Assembly (NCBI GenBank): GCA_013368375.1
Contig: JAACJP010000002.1
Span: 124,001 to 188,000, forward strand
Direction: 5' to 3'
Length of the DNA stretch: 64,000 bases
Source of the DNA: Tricholomella constricta
Lineage: Eukaryota > Basidiomycota > Agaricomycetes > Agaricales > Lyophyllaceae
Of this stretch, positions 12,071-24,330 are shown piece after piece (position 1 is the first letter of the stretch; the number at the start of each line of letters is the position of its first letter). Under the pieces are notes generated by a model, which was given only the letters and a program-made list of their open reading frames with translations, made no database searches and was not told the DNA's origin. A program made the translations under genes and the position numbers.

Positions 12071-13600
12071 AGGTGTGACAAAGCCTTTTTCTCGCCATCT
12101 TTGCTGAACATGACTAGGTCCTCTACTATTCGACAAGTAGTGTTCTCGACTTGCCCTCGCTTGTTCATCTTGACTTCCGTTCTTGACTTCCGTGATGTCT
12201 GGTTGATCGGAGTTGCGCGAGGGTTGCTGATTGGTCCGACATTGCAGGCCCGAGAACTGGCTGTGGTGGAAATGTCAATGGGCGATGGCGACCACTGTAC
12301 CTATCCTAGGCTTTCGGAACAGCGACTTACCGACTTTTTTCGAGCTTATCCCCACTCCATGGTGAGATGCGAATATTCATATATTGGAGATGACTGCGTA
12401 TGGCCCTGGAGTCTTTTCCATCTGCACACAGGCTTTCCAAATGCACCACTTGCACCCCCATAGCCTCTCCGTAAACGTTGTCAAGATGCGTAACGCCGTC
12501 TTACATAGACGCCCACTATTTCCAAATCGAAAGGCTGGAGATGAGCTTGATCCAGGCATAGGATGGAACGATGATTCGCAAGGTCATGGAGCGTTGTGGG
12601 CGGCCTGGATTTATACAACGCGATCCATGATGACCAGCCGAATGACCAATGCTCATTGTACCGTTGCGAGAACGACTCCACCAGCAAGACCGAAATCGAT
12701 GGTGCTTTTTCTGGTTCAACTTGGTCGGTGTTGCTCATCACATCACTGACGTGACTACCTGGCCATTGCTGGACAGCTTCCAGACTGATCGCAGCTGTGG
12801 CGAGAATGGCTGGCAAGCCAGTGGATCAGGACTAGATTCCAACGTCGAACGGTAGCATTTTCCAGATTACCTGTGATTATTTATACAGATACATATGTTA
12901 TCGGAAGAAGGAGGAATTCATTTCCTAGCACGACTTGTCTGGTTTCAACTTTCGCGGAATGTCGCTGAATAGAACTTGGAACGACCGGCGGTCTGCATTG
13001 CCATACATTCACAAATACAGTGATGGGCAAAGGGTACGATCAATATCGCAGTCGGGCACGACATTACGGACAGGTACGTGGAGCGATTTGCTCTTCGTTA
13101 CAGGCTTTTACATTTCCTCACTGAGTCCGGGTTCGTTTGAACTCACAGAAGTCGACATCCCTTCCATCACAGAGTGGTCAAGGTCCAGTGCGTTGAAAAG
13201 CAGGCGCCATGGCGCGGCCGCACCAGATCATAATTTTTGACTCTGAGGCTGTTGTTTGACATCTCGACATCAAGTAATTGCATCAATTCAAGCTTGATTC
13301 CCGTCCTATTCAATGTCAAGGATCCTCTCGCTTCCGATATCGCGTGCAGTCTGCAAAGCATGCAATGCATCTAGGTGTCAGATATCACTGTAATCTATGC
13401 ATGACGTGCTATGGAGTTTCAACCTGTCCCCGAGCAAAGCCACCTTTGCTTCCCGGTTGTTCTGGGCCTGGAGACCATCTGTTAATAACGCGCTTCATTC
13501 AAGGCAGCCATCCACTTCTTTAAGGCATAAAGCAGTTAAGACAGCTCCCCGACGAATAGCAATCCAGCCCAAGGAATAGCAATCATTCTCCCGTAGAATC
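12071..13600. other. Intergenic, possible decayed coding remnants
   Basis: About 1.5 kb with overlapping open frames on both strands (plus 12101-12463 and 12384-12749, minus 12481-12816). None shows domain motifs, codon continuity through introns or paralogs in the window, so I call no gene. It could hold relics of transposition or duplication. Promoter elements of the TmpA-like gene must lie at its right end. Confidence 0.35.
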
Positions 13601-15419
13601 ATGGCTCAACCACACGGCGCCCAGAATCCTTTCAAGGTCAGTCTCATCGCTTGCAAATTCTCCTCGACCTCTCACGAGGCTCCATAGGATCCCAGCATCA
13701 AAAATGAAAAGGGCATAGGACCGACCTCTACCAATGCCCCCATGTCAATGCCATCTGCTAACAGCACGTTGGTCAGCGTCCCGCTCGAGAAGAAAATTGA
13801 GCCTTCTGCCCTCGAAAACCAGACATCTATCTGGGCAGGCTACGAGCAAGATGTCCTTCCGCCCAAGGAGAATGCGCGATGGCTCCGAAACCTTCGGCAC
13901 CAGATCATGTACCTCTATCGACGTCTCTTCGGTATCGTCTTCGTGACCAACCTCGGAATTTTCATCGCCGTCGCTGCCAACTTTGAAAACACCAATTCGT
14001 CGTATATTGGCAAGGTTGTCATCGGAAACCTCTTCGGTGCGATCCTTATGCGGCAGGACTATGTGATTGACGCATTTTTCGTCGTTTGCACTTCCGTTCC
14101 TCGCAGCTGGCCCCTATGGATTCGCAGAATTTTAGCGCGCGTATATCATATCGGAGGCCTACACTCAGGCGCCGGAGCTTCCGGCACTCTCTGGCTTCTG
14201 CTTTTCTCTATCAAAGCCTCCATAGAAGTGGCACGAGGAGAAGGAGGAGTGCGTATATTCCTCGGTTTGTAGATGTGAACTTGACAGCGATATTGGTTTG
14301 AACAGGCGTCCGGCGCAACCCTTGTAGTAACCTTTGTCATCCTGGCACTCTTGTTTTTGCTTTTAATCTTCGCCCATCCTACGCTGCGCAAAAAGTTCCA
14401 TGACAGCTTCGAAGCAACTCATCGATTCCTTGGATGGAGCGCCACCGCTCTCGTCTGGATCCAGGTTAGATATCATCTTATCCTCCTCTAGAAATGCGTA
14501 GCTGATGTTCTGCTTCAGATCATTCTCCTCACCAATGATTACCGTGGCGACACCCCTCTTCGGACTGCCTTGCTCCACTCTGCTCCCTTCTGGCTGATCA
14601 TCGTTGCTACTAGTAAGCTGCCAGCCCAGTTCTGTAACGACGACCACTCATCGCCCTTCAGTCTCCTTGGCTCTTCCTTGGATCAGGCTCAAGAAAGTGC
14701 CTGTTCGCTGCGAGAAACTCTCCAACCATGCTGTGCGCATGTACTTTGACTATGGCACGCTCCCCTCAATATGTCCAGTGATTATTTCTAATCCTCTGGA
14801 CAGACACACCTGGCGCAGGGAGCTTCGTCCGCCTATCAGATGCTCCTTTGACCGAGTGGCACAGTTTCGCGACCATGCCCGAGCCAGGAAAGACCGGTTT
14901 CTCGCTGGTCGTCAGCAGAGCCGGGGACTGGACCATCAAAATGATTTCAAAGCCTCCCTCACACATCTGGAAACGTGGCATCCCGACTTATGGTGTGATG
15001 AAGATCGCCCCCATGTTCCGTAGGCTGGTCGTTGTTGCGACTGGCTCGGGGATCGGGCCTTGCACCGCCGCTATCATGGAGAAGAAAATTCCTATCCGCG
15101 TGCTCTGGACAGCTCCTAATGTCCGAGAGACATTCGGGGACAAGCTCGTAGACTCTATCCTTGAAGCCAACCCGGAATCTGTCATCTACAGTGAGTATTT
15201 TTCTCCTGTATCTTCAACTATTTTTCCCTCAAACACCCATTTTGCACAGACACCCGACAGCACGGAAAACCCGACATGGTGAAGCTGACCTACCGCCTTG
15301 TGACGGAGTTCAAAGCCGAGGCTGTGGTCATCATATCCAACCAGACACTTACCGAAAAGGTCGTGTACGGCATGATGAGCAGAGGCATTCCAGCCTTCGG
15401 TGCCATCTGGGACTCGTGA
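13601..15419 (+). CDS. TmpA-like membrane flavin oxidoreductase
   Basis: A stand-alone version of the C-terminal half of the tandem-adenylation protein. Seven exons of 36, 561, 159, 94, 93, 387 and 170 nt sum to 1,500 nt (499 residues); the last five lengths equal those of the larger gene. From residue about 50 it reads [23 protein letters not shown], then membrane segments ([60 protein letters not shown]), the histidines of HIGGLHSG and [11 protein letters not shown], and a soluble part with [12 protein letters not shown] and [13 protein letters not shown]. Aspergillus TmpA sits in the plasma membrane and acts in making a conidiation signal; the substrate is unknown. The first 40 residues differ from the big protein. 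Intron 14755-14803 has a GC donor where the paralogs have GT. Confidence 0.87.
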
Positions 15420-15753
15420 ATGTAAGTAAGCGGATCAGTAGAAAAGTGGCGATGTGTAGAGAAATGGTGGAGCCCGTGGCTGGGCTGAATCTTGGACGAT
15501 ACGACTCGTATAGCTGCAGTCATAATACATAAAGTGTACTCAATTTTTCATTATTCAAATTTCATTATTAACTTCTTGGGAACACACGACGCGCCAAGGT
15601 TATAGCCTTCCTCTTTTAGACAGGCGTTGTTTGCTGCTGATTGTCAGCAGCCCTCGAAAAGTTTCCTGATCACCACGGTTCAACAAGTTGAAGCTTGTCC
15701 TTCGAGGATACTTGTACTGCCCACTACCAGTTCTGCATCTCCTCTCGTTTTCT

Positions 15754-16631
15754 ATGGAAAACTCAGCTGGCAACACCGTCATTCGAGGAACACTAATCAC
15801 ATGCAAGTCCGTCTTCTCATAACTTGTTCGAGCACCTGAAGCGTGGCTTACCACCGACGTTGTTCCCCAGCCGGAGTTTGTGCATTCGTTTCTGGGCTCT
15901 TCGGAATTTCCAGGCGAAATCCTCATTACGGAGTCTTGGCAACTGCAGCCGCCGTGAACAGTGGGGTCACTGCTGTCACATTCTTCAGTGCGTCCCCATC
16001 CCACTCGCTTCGGAGTATCATTGACCGCGTCCTCCGCTAGGTCTTCGTGAATTTGCCATCAGCCCCCTGCTCGTCCATACACTCTCGTGGCCGCAATATG
16101 TACGGAGAAGACGCGAGCTTGGCATAAACGACCCTTCAGACCCGTCGTTGGACCCGCCAACGTGGTCGGACCTGCGGAAACATAAAACGCTGGATACAGG
16201 AATAAGCGGGGCTCTGGCCGGCGGCGCTTTACGGGGTTGGAAGTGTGCGTGACAGTATTGTTGTCTATCATTTTTTTTTAAGCTGATAGAGTCCTTGGTC
16301 GATATCAGCCGGGCCGCGGGCCATCCTTCCTGGCGCACTTACTATCGGAGCACTGTGCACGCTCCTGCAGCTGGCCTACAATGAAGCGGGCATCATGCGA
16401 CTAAGATACGTTTCTGGATTGAATGTATCGACGCCCGTGACGCCGCCGCCGCCTTCAAAGTCGCTATCGGAAAGATTCTTGACCATGTTCGGCGTGCAGC
16501 AAGTCACCGACGAGCAGTACGTTGAAAAGTTGAAGGCGACACGGGAGGCTCATCTCAAGCGAATAGCGGAGCTCGAGCAGCAGCTTGCAAGGGAAAAGGC
16601 AGACAGGGATGTGGAGAAGGACTCACAATGA
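15754..16631 (+). CDS. Tim17/Tim22-family mitochondrial inner-membrane protein
   Basis: Spliced exons read MENSAGNTVIRGTLIT, then CAFVSGLFGISRRNPHYG, LATAAAVNSGVTAVTFFSLRE, LDTGISGALAGGALRGWK and RAILPGALTIGALCTLLQLAYNE. The glycine-rich small-residue helices are typical of the Tim17/22/23 group. The C-terminus carries a Pro stretch and a charged coiled coil (EKLKATREAHLKRIAELEQQ) ending at 16629-16631. The family includes protein-translocase channels and complex I assembly factors; I cannot place this one. The first exon depends on a GC-AG intron (gcaagt, 15803-15870), so the N-terminus is the weakest part. It converges on the next gene with only 23 bp between stop codons. Confidence 0.7.
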
Positions 16632-16654
16632 TCAGTATTAGATTAGAGCGGTAT

Positions 16655-18112
16655 TTATTTACGACGCGGTAGACCGTATAATGAGTAGTTGATGTCCTTC
16701 TTCCATATCTCGAAGACCCCGTTCCCTTCAGCGGTGAGCCCACCAACTATAACTCTTTTGTCGTCGACGACCAGGGCATTCACTTTTTTCACACTCTGCG
16801 TCTCTTGCTGCCAGACTTTGACCAAGCTGACGCTACCCTCCTCGTCGTCGATGACCACCTCGTACCGCATCATCACTCCGAGCAATGTCGAAAGAGTGAG
16901 CATCCCCGTATCCTCAAAGGCTCTACCACATCCAGAAGTTAGAAAGAGTCTCATATAACCAAGAACATGGAGGCATACAAGGCAACAACGGGGCCCTCGG
17001 CAATTTTGATAATAACTTCTTCCTCCGAATCGAGACCCTCCCATTTCCTGCTCCGTTTCTTTTTGGATCTTTTGGTTTGGGGAGACTTGTGGCCACCACA
17101 TCCGACCAACAATCTACCGTCAGCAGTCCCGGCCGCTATGATGCCTGTCGAGGATATCGCAGTGGACATGATGAAGGGCGGAGAGAGCGCCATGCCACCC
17201 ACAACCGCGTACGGGGCTAGAAAATGGGAAAGATGGCTTGAAAAACCACGCCACCTCGGGAGGATATACAAAACGTACGGATTTTACGCGTGGACAGTAT
17301 TTTTCCCTCGTGGAAGTCAAAGTGCAGAAGCGCAGTGTCGTAGCCGCCGCTCACGATTTCTCGCGGACGGTCAGGAATGAACTTGACTGAGTCACATAGC
17401 TGTTGAAATGCACTGGTCAGGTTGAGATATACAAGTAATATATATATAGAATTCAGCTCACACTTTCATGTTTCGTTTTCATCCTCGACACAACCTTGGT
17501 GGCGAGGTCCACAACCCCCACGACGCCCGAGTCCATACTGAAAGCGAGATGTGTCTTGTTGGTATTCAGCGCAAGCTGACTGAGTCCGTTCAGTACACCG
17601 AAGCAGCACAGAACGTCATTCCGCACCTCGTTCAGGACATCGTCCTCCTGGCCCTCTTCAGTAAGGTCAACCACCAAAAGCGCGTCATCTACCGCCTGGA
17701 TCATTTTCGGCGAGTCCATCTGGAGCTTTATCACCTATATACCGGGTGAAGATCAATTGAAAAAGACTTATGAAGCTTGCAGTGACGCGACGCACGCGAC
17801 GCCCAGATGCCAACCAAACATCACGCAGCTCCGACCCAGATCGTTTGACGCAGACGAGGGAAGAGACCTCTGCGCCTAGACCACGGGCTGCTTTTATTAC
17901 TTTGAAGGTGGATAGGTCGTATACACGAAGTGAACCATCGTCTATGAGGGCTCGTAAGCATACGGCGGCTTGAGAGGACTGGTATTGAACTGACCCGACC
18001 CCGCGAAAAGATGGCCAGCGTGACCAAACGCGAGGCAGGAGATATGCGAAGGAGTCTGTAGAGTACGCTGGAGGGAATACCACTCGTTCGGCTCGAACGG
18101 TTCAGAGGCCAT
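16655..18112 (-). CDS. WD40 repeat protein, WDR53-like
   Basis: A multi-exon minus-strand gene starting MASEPFEPNEWYSLQ. An intron after HLFAGS joins to DDGSLRVYDLSTFKVIKA, a classic WD blade edge. Later exons give LALNTNKTHLAFSMDSGVVGVVDL, PREIVSGGYDTALLHFDF, a lysine-rich loop (KSPQTKRSKKKRSRKW), and the end VNALVVDDKRVIVGG followed by GVFEIWK. These are beta-propeller repeats used as a scaffold. The C-terminal block recalls WDR53, a DDB1/CUL4-associated candidate in animals, but this is recall and unproven. The frame shifts between exons are explained by ordinary short introns. Confidence 0.75.
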
Positions 18113-18367
18113 GGTAGACAAGGAGCGAATTCGGTGCGTACTTGCGACCGTTATGTAAGCGGCACAAAGACTTGAGTACCAATCTAATCATATTCTTTGC
18201 CTTTCTTTACTTCTTGTACAACAAGGCGCCGTCCCAACTACTGATATAGCCCTCCCACCAATTCTAACAAAGATCCAGAAGAGCATTGACATTAGAGTTC
18301 CGTGCCCAACCTGGAAAAAAAAAAGAAAGCAAGCGGGCAAAAAATATCAATAATCTATTCGTGAACA

Positions 18368-19821
18368 TTATTTGGATGACGGGGAGGCAGAAGAGAGATA
18401 GGGTATCGAGAATGCGGCCACGAGGACCAGGCAGGCAATGGCAACAGCCGGGATATACGATGGAGCGGAGCTGGAGTTTTGTGATACTGGTGCCGTCCGT
18501 TTGGCCCGGGATTTTTTGGGAGGGGTGTATATACGTTCAGATTGGATAAGCTCAACGTACCCAATGGATTTGAAACCGTGAATGCTGTGGCAAGGTGGTT
18601 GATCAGTATTTGTGTCGATGACGCAGCAAAACAAGATACTGACTAGTATCCCTCAAGGTTCCGTTTGATCTCCTCTTCTATGCCAGTCGGGACTCCCGCG
18701 AGGGACAATTTTACATGAGTGGAATCTGTCGATTGTTCAAGGGTGGTCGTTAGAGTACCGGTGTGACCTGGGAGAAGCGCCACTTGTCAGCTATGTCCGA
18801 GTTGTGGATGTGATCGGCGTCCGCGTACCTGCAGGCCAGGTTGGGCTCTGCAGAGCCCATGTTTGTACAATTTCGCGGGGTGTGAGTGACACGTATTTCC
18901 CCTTGACACCACCGCCAAAGAGGGAGTACTCAGCTCCTGCCTGAGCAACAGACTAGACGAACCCCGATTGTTAATGTCCAGAATCATGTATATCGATTCA
19001 TATTGTTATACCTGAGCAGGGGCGCGGGTCCAGATGGGAATCCTCTTTTCGTCAGTGAGCAGGCTGTAGAGGTCGTCCGCGGCAGCTTGGAAGGTGGCTT
19101 CGACCGTTACGACCTTGGTGTTGACCGTTTTTGGCTCCGCTTTCTTGGGCTGAACCGGTGCGGACGTGGAGGCGGCTGCTGAGACAGGGGTGCTTCCGGC
19201 AGAGGGTGCTGGTGTGCCAGCACGGCTAGGATCTGCGCTTACAGTAAGGTCCTTGCCGTGAGCCTCGATGAGAGCAACGGGGAATTCAGCAAACTTTGCC
19301 TCCAGAGCGACGGGAAGGCGGGACTTGGCGATGCCAAACAGGGTTTCCACTGCGGGAGATCTTGAAGTGGCGAGATTCCAGCTGTACTGTAAGCACCAGT
19401 GAGCAACCCGGTGATGACGAGCAGGGGAGGTTACTCACGACATAGTCCGACAGACGGTCAAGAGTGACTTCATGCGATACCTCTGGAATCGTCAGTGAAC
19501 CCTTGACCTCTGTTCCGTCGCTCGCTGTGCCCGACCAGTCAAGCACAAGTTTGCAATCGTAGATGGTGATCAATCTATTCCGGTCGGCGTGCCAGCTCAG
19601 AATCAACCAAAATGCATTTTACACCGTACATACTTCGACTTTCGCTGTCCGAGCTCGACGTCCCCGTCTACTTCTGTGACTTTTGTGATCGAGACGGCCT
19701 CGCCTTCGTTGTCGCCGCTAATGGAGATTGCGACGAGCTCGCGTTCAAACCATTCGGTGGCCCAACGCGTAACGTTCTTGTTCTTCCAGTGCCAGTTTGC
19801 GGTCGACGGTGGGAGGGCCAT
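18368..19821 (-). CDS. AHA1: Aha1-type Hsp90 ATPase activator with C-terminal membrane segment
   Basis: This co-chaperone stimulates the Hsp90 ATPase. The N-domain reads NWHWKNKNVTRWATEWFE, then KLITIYDCKLVLDWSG and KGSLTIPEVSHE. A Ser/Ala/Pro linker (SRAGTPAPSAGSTPVS) leads to the C-domain, which is SRPBCC-like: TFQAAADDLYSLLTDEKRIPIWTRAPAQ, AEYSLFGGGVKGKYVSL, IVQTWALQSPTWP and IHGFKSIGYVELI. After the usual end of the family it continues with a basic stretch (PKKSRAKRTAP) and a hydrophobic segment, IPAVAIACLVLVAAFSIPYL, then a short tail to the stop at 18368. That layout looks like a tail anchor, so the protein may sit on an organelle membrane; this is inference. The start MALPPSTANWHW is the family's usual N-terminus. 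Confidence 0.85.
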
Positions 19822-22365
19822 GGCAAAGCAGCGTCTATAGAATGTAACGAGAAAAGCAGAGGAAAATCGAGATGGATAGCGATCGAGTCGATTATTAGCT
19901 CGGCGAAAAAAGTTTGACGAGTGTTGTTTATTTGCCGCTTGCTCTCTTCCACAACCTTCCAGGTTTTTCCGTGCCCGTTCCCCGTTATGGCTACCTTTGC
20001 ATATTGTTGCTATCTTCTGCGTACTGGAACCTGGTTCTTGAAAATCTATAGCGGCTGCTAATTGGAATTTTAGATCCAAGTTAATATTCGGCGGCATGTC
20101 AATGAGCCGACAAGCTCCCGCGATCCACAAGTCAATGACCAACAGGGACTAGCTTCACTTGAGGCATCGAGATGTCGTGCTTTTCCGTGACTCCCGTCTC
20201 GACCATGGAGGCTCTTTTGACGAACCCATTCATGTGCTTGCCGCCAACCCTGAGGCTTGAGGTGTGAGGGCGCCTTCCGAGTCGGACAGCTGTCAATAGT
20301 TTACTGGTTTTCATCTCTGACTAGATCCGTGGCCTCTGTAATCCATGGATTAGAGGAAATCATGATGGCCTTGTCACCTCGTGCCTCCGTCAGAATCTCA
20401 GTTCGCCCCACATCGACCGGAATATGGTCGTCATATCGTGCTTGTCCATTGCTATCAATGGACGGAGATCCCCTGTGATAAGATTACTTGCCTCGAGGCC
20501 GAGCAATGCTCACTATGGTTGCTCCCTAACGTTACCGAAACAGCCACCGCTTGAAATTCTGACGGGATCACCTCGAGACTTCACCGCGTGTACTGGTTTT
20601 CACCCGTCTTCATGTCAGAATACCTCGAGCAAACGGATCTGGCTTTTTCGGTGCAGCTTCTGGTATGCAACCAGCGCGCCATTGCCATTGGTCTAGCGAT
20701 TATCTCAGGTTGTTTTAGCATTCATCGCGTCGAAATCGCGTTTCAAAAGGTCTTCCCTTGCTGCAAAAGTACGTTCGACCCTGGCTATCATGCTCATTGA
20801 TGCCGCTCATGGGGTACAATGTGTACACCTCCTATCGACATTGATATCTATATTTATTGCTGCCACAGATGGTTTTCGATTCGAATTCCAAGTGGTGCAC
20901 ACCTGGGGCCGTCATCCTCATTGGTACCGCTCATGAGCCACAATGCATACACGTCCTATCCGCGCGACATCGCCTTACGTCTATTGCTATTGCTACCACA
21001 CTCCGAGTCGTGCAGTACATGCACCTTCGCGGTATCCAGTGCCCATAGTGTTCATCCGTGTCGGTGACAACGGCATGACTGCCTTGCCATCCACCAATCG
21101 CGTTCCGCAATGCATTCTGCCCGTGTCGACATTTTTAGACCTGTCAGACGTTCTTAGCAGCAATGACGGCGCGTATTTTCGGAGACCTTCAGCGTTCGTC
21201 TGACTCGGGCTTCCCTTCCTCACGTTGTAGCCTCGCCGCAGCTGGCTAATGACTAGACTATCTCCGCCTCCCAGCGCGCTCTTATTTTATGAGATTCCCA
21301 GACGATCCTCGTCAAACATATCCCTCCCATCCTTGCCTCGCGTTCCAACGACATGAATGTTCCGGATGCATTGACGATGGCCGGAGGTCCCCTTTCGGAT
21401 ACATTCTTTTGTTTTCCTTTCAGCGCCCTCTCCCGTGATTCTGTTCTCTCGAGCTGTGATTGTTTCTCTTAGAACAAAAGCGGCCAAACTCTCCAGCGCG
21501 CCAAGACCTCGGTGTTGAATTTAAGCTTCCATGACATCATGTGACCCTTTGTGAGTCGATCTTGATTAATGAGGCACGGACAAGGGTCGTATTTGTTCGC
21601 AACCAGGCCTGTTACAATATCTACCTGGGGATCTGGCTTAGCCTCCTTTTTTCTGCGTCATATCAACGTGTTTTGTCTCCCCTGGAACCTTTCTTCTAGT
21701 TTGGGTGCTGTAGCTACCACAGTGCGGGTTCAAAAAAATTACGTTAGTTACGTTCTGGCCAACAACGCGTCCGCCTCCAACCATTCAGTGTCAATTCCTC
21801 ACCCCAGGATGTCCAACCACAATCGATGCGATGCGATTCCGGAGCATAACTCCCCCTTCCCACGAATATCTCCTCCTCCCCCCGGTGTTAATACACGTTG
21901 CTTCGGATCGCCACGAAACGAAATATAGGGCTGCAGCGCGCGCAATAGCCGGAATCCTCGCGGCAAAACCCTCGTTCTTTTGTTCTCTGCACCCAATCGC
22001 TGATTTCATATCGCCACACGCGCCTGTTTTGGGGGATGTGATATACGCAATATTGCACAATCTCTTTCCATTGGACGCATCCCACCGGGCATTGTTATAT
22101 TCAAAATCCACAAGAGATGTATACTCCATAGTGGACAAGGAAAACTTCACGATGGTCCCCGGAAATTTGACGCTAGGCTACGCACCGAGCCCTCCGGCCT
22201 GTATCTCCTTTATCTCGACCCTGCAAATGCCCAAACTGAACTGCAAGACTGGCCAAATATATGCTGGCCGTAAACCTGTCCTCCCCCGTATATAAAGCAA
22301 GCGAGATTCGAAGGTCCAGCCTCGCCCAAAATTTTCCCTACGCACCTTACCCTTCAAATCCCGCG
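19822..22365. other. Large intergenic region with a degenerate direct repeat
   Basis: About 2.5 kb, the longest gene-poor stretch here. Positions 20786-20869 and 20911-21000 share a weak direct repeat (gctcatg, acaatg, cctatc and ttgctaccaca in the same order). Short open frames lack domain motifs or splice support. No RNA gene was seen. Confidence 0.35.
22289..22297 (+). promoter_or_regulatory. TATA box of the sesquiterpene synthase gene
   Basis: TATATAAAG lies 68 bp upstream of the chosen ATG at 22366, at a distance fitting a TATA-driven, regulated fungal promoter. Confidence 0.5.
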
Positions 22366-23754
22366 ATGGTAGTAGCTCCCCTGCCCCCCACGTCCTTCCT
22401 TCTCCCGGACCTCGTATCGCACTGCAACTTCTCTCTTACATACCACACCGATGGGGACGCCATCGCCCAACAGTCCGTCACATGGCTCGACTCGAACTGC
22501 CCCGACCTCAATCCAAAGCAGCGGCGCGCTCTACGCGGCCTCCAAGCGGGCGAGCTCACTGCCTTCTGCTACAACACCACGACCTCAGAGCGCCTTCGCG
22601 TCGTGTCCGACTTTATGAACTATCTCTTCCACCTGTGCGATTATTTTATCATCATCGGAAACACGCATGCTGATCGTGGGGTTGCTTACGGTAGAGACAA
22701 TATTAGCGATGGCATGATGACCAGGGAGACGGACGTGCTCTCGGACGTCGTCATGAACGCGCTGTGGTTCAGCGGACGGTACGTGCCCACCACGGGCGCG
22801 GGCAAAGAACAGCCCCCCGACGAACTCAACCCCGGTAAACTAGCTCGCGAGTAAGTCAGCTCCCTCCCTTGTGCCGAGGCGAAGATCGCTAATTCCCCCA
22901 TGCAGCTTCTGGGCGCGATGCATCCAGGATGCTGGGCCAGGCGTGCAGGCGCGTTTCAAAGAGACACTCGGCCTCTTTTTCGAAGCTGTCAACATACAGG
23001 CGCGCGCTCGCGATGACGGCGTCATTCCGGACTTGGAGTCCTACATTGATGTTCGCAGAGACACCTCAGGTTAGCTTTCTTCATTCGCCTGGCGTCAATG
23101 ATCAGCTTTTTAAATTTGTGTCAAAGGGTGCAAGCCATGCTGGGCCCTTATAGAGTGCGTGCATTTTATTTTTGTCTGGCGGTCGCTCGCGGGTGCTGAT
23201 AGAATGATTAATAGATATGCCCTGGACATCGACCTGCCCGACTTCGTAGTCGAGCACCCTATCATGGAGGCCCTCAACCAGAGCACTAACGACCTTGTCA
23301 CTTGGTCCAATGTATGATAACTCTGCCGTCATGCGAAGCTTGATCTAGTGCTCATCGTTTTCCGGCAGGACATATTCTCGTACAACGTCGAGCAATCGCG
23401 CGGGGACACGCACAATATGATCGTTATTCTAATGACATACCATGGGCACGATCTCCAAAGCGCGATTGATTATGTCGGCGACCTCTGTGCGCAGACCATC
23501 GATGCTTTCGTCGAGAACCGCAGCAAGCTCCCGTCGTGGGGCGCCGAGGTCGATGACATGGTCGAGCGATACGTCGACGGCCTCCAAGACTGGATCGTGG
23601 GGTATGCTCTTCTCTTTCTCTCCACTGTAAAAACGTATTGATGCAATTTAAAAGGTCGCTCCATTGGAGTTTTATGACACACCGATACTTTGGAATGAAC
23701 GGCGCGGAGGTCAAGAAAACGCGGTTCGTGAAGCTCTTGTCTCGCGATACCTAA
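22366..23754 (+). CDS. Sesquiterpene synthase (class I terpene cyclase)
   Basis: Cyclises farnesyl diphosphate to a sesquiterpene; the product cannot be told from the sequence. The protein starts MVVAPLPPTSFLLPDLVSHC, the usual start of basidiomycete enzymes. Splicing out 22635-22694 gives FHLDNISDGM, the metal-binding Asp motif in D-N-x-x-D form. If this 60-bp intron is left in, the frame stays open but the motif is broken to CDYF. The second metal motif is NDIFSYNVEQ (N-D-x-x-S-x-x-x-E), and the end has the HRYFG pair that senses diphosphate. The last exon ends KLLSRDT with a stop at 23752-23754. No P450 or other tailoring gene is adjacent; the nearest possible partners are the TmpA-type oxidoreductases several kb away. 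Confidence 0.9.
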
Positions 23755-24330
23755 GAACGAGTTGTACTCTGATGTATTATGCCTTTACTTATGTATATTT
23801 CCGCGATTGAAGAATTTCTCGATTGCTAAGGCTACGCCGGCACGAAATTGGCGAGGTTTCTATTTTCGTATCATATTCTATTTTGGGTGCCCCTTGCACC
23901 TCTGAAATATATTTCTCTTGCTCGTTCTCCCACTCGCAATAAAATTTTAGTGAGATTATGTCCACTCAGCTTTGCTTGAATGTAGGGCTAGGGTATTAAG
24001 TGGAGTTTTATCAGAGATGAAATAGTTATGAAGAATGAAAATCTTTGGAGGCGTTGTCGTATCGAATTTATAGAGGCGAGGATGGTTGGTACATGTGAGA
24101 GCCAAGGGTTATGTAGAACGAGCAGAACAGAAGTTTGATAAAAACGTGCCGAGTGCCTGTCGAGTGACATCATACGTGTAACGCCTGATAGAAATGTGAC
24201 TGTGACGGTCAAGTTCTTGCTTTGCGTCTGAACTCGAACTTCCCTACTGGCCTGGACATCTCGTAAACGCTTTATTCACCCTTATCATATATCATTAATA
24301 TATCATTACTGATACAGACATGCTTGGATC
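23755..24330. other. Intergenic, AT-rich
   Basis: A 576-bp AT-rich gap holding the terpene synthase 3' end and the promoter of the following hypothetical gene. Nothing else recognised. Confidence 0.4.

Noticed and set aside
12101..12816. Open frames on both strands between DCTN6 and the TmpA-like gene
   Set aside because: Overlapping, no domain motifs, no splice continuity; likely chance or decay.
19822..22365. tRNA or other RNA gene in the large gap
   Set aside because: No cloverleaf pattern with a T-loop GTTCGA and matching stems was found by eye; a covariance search would settle it.
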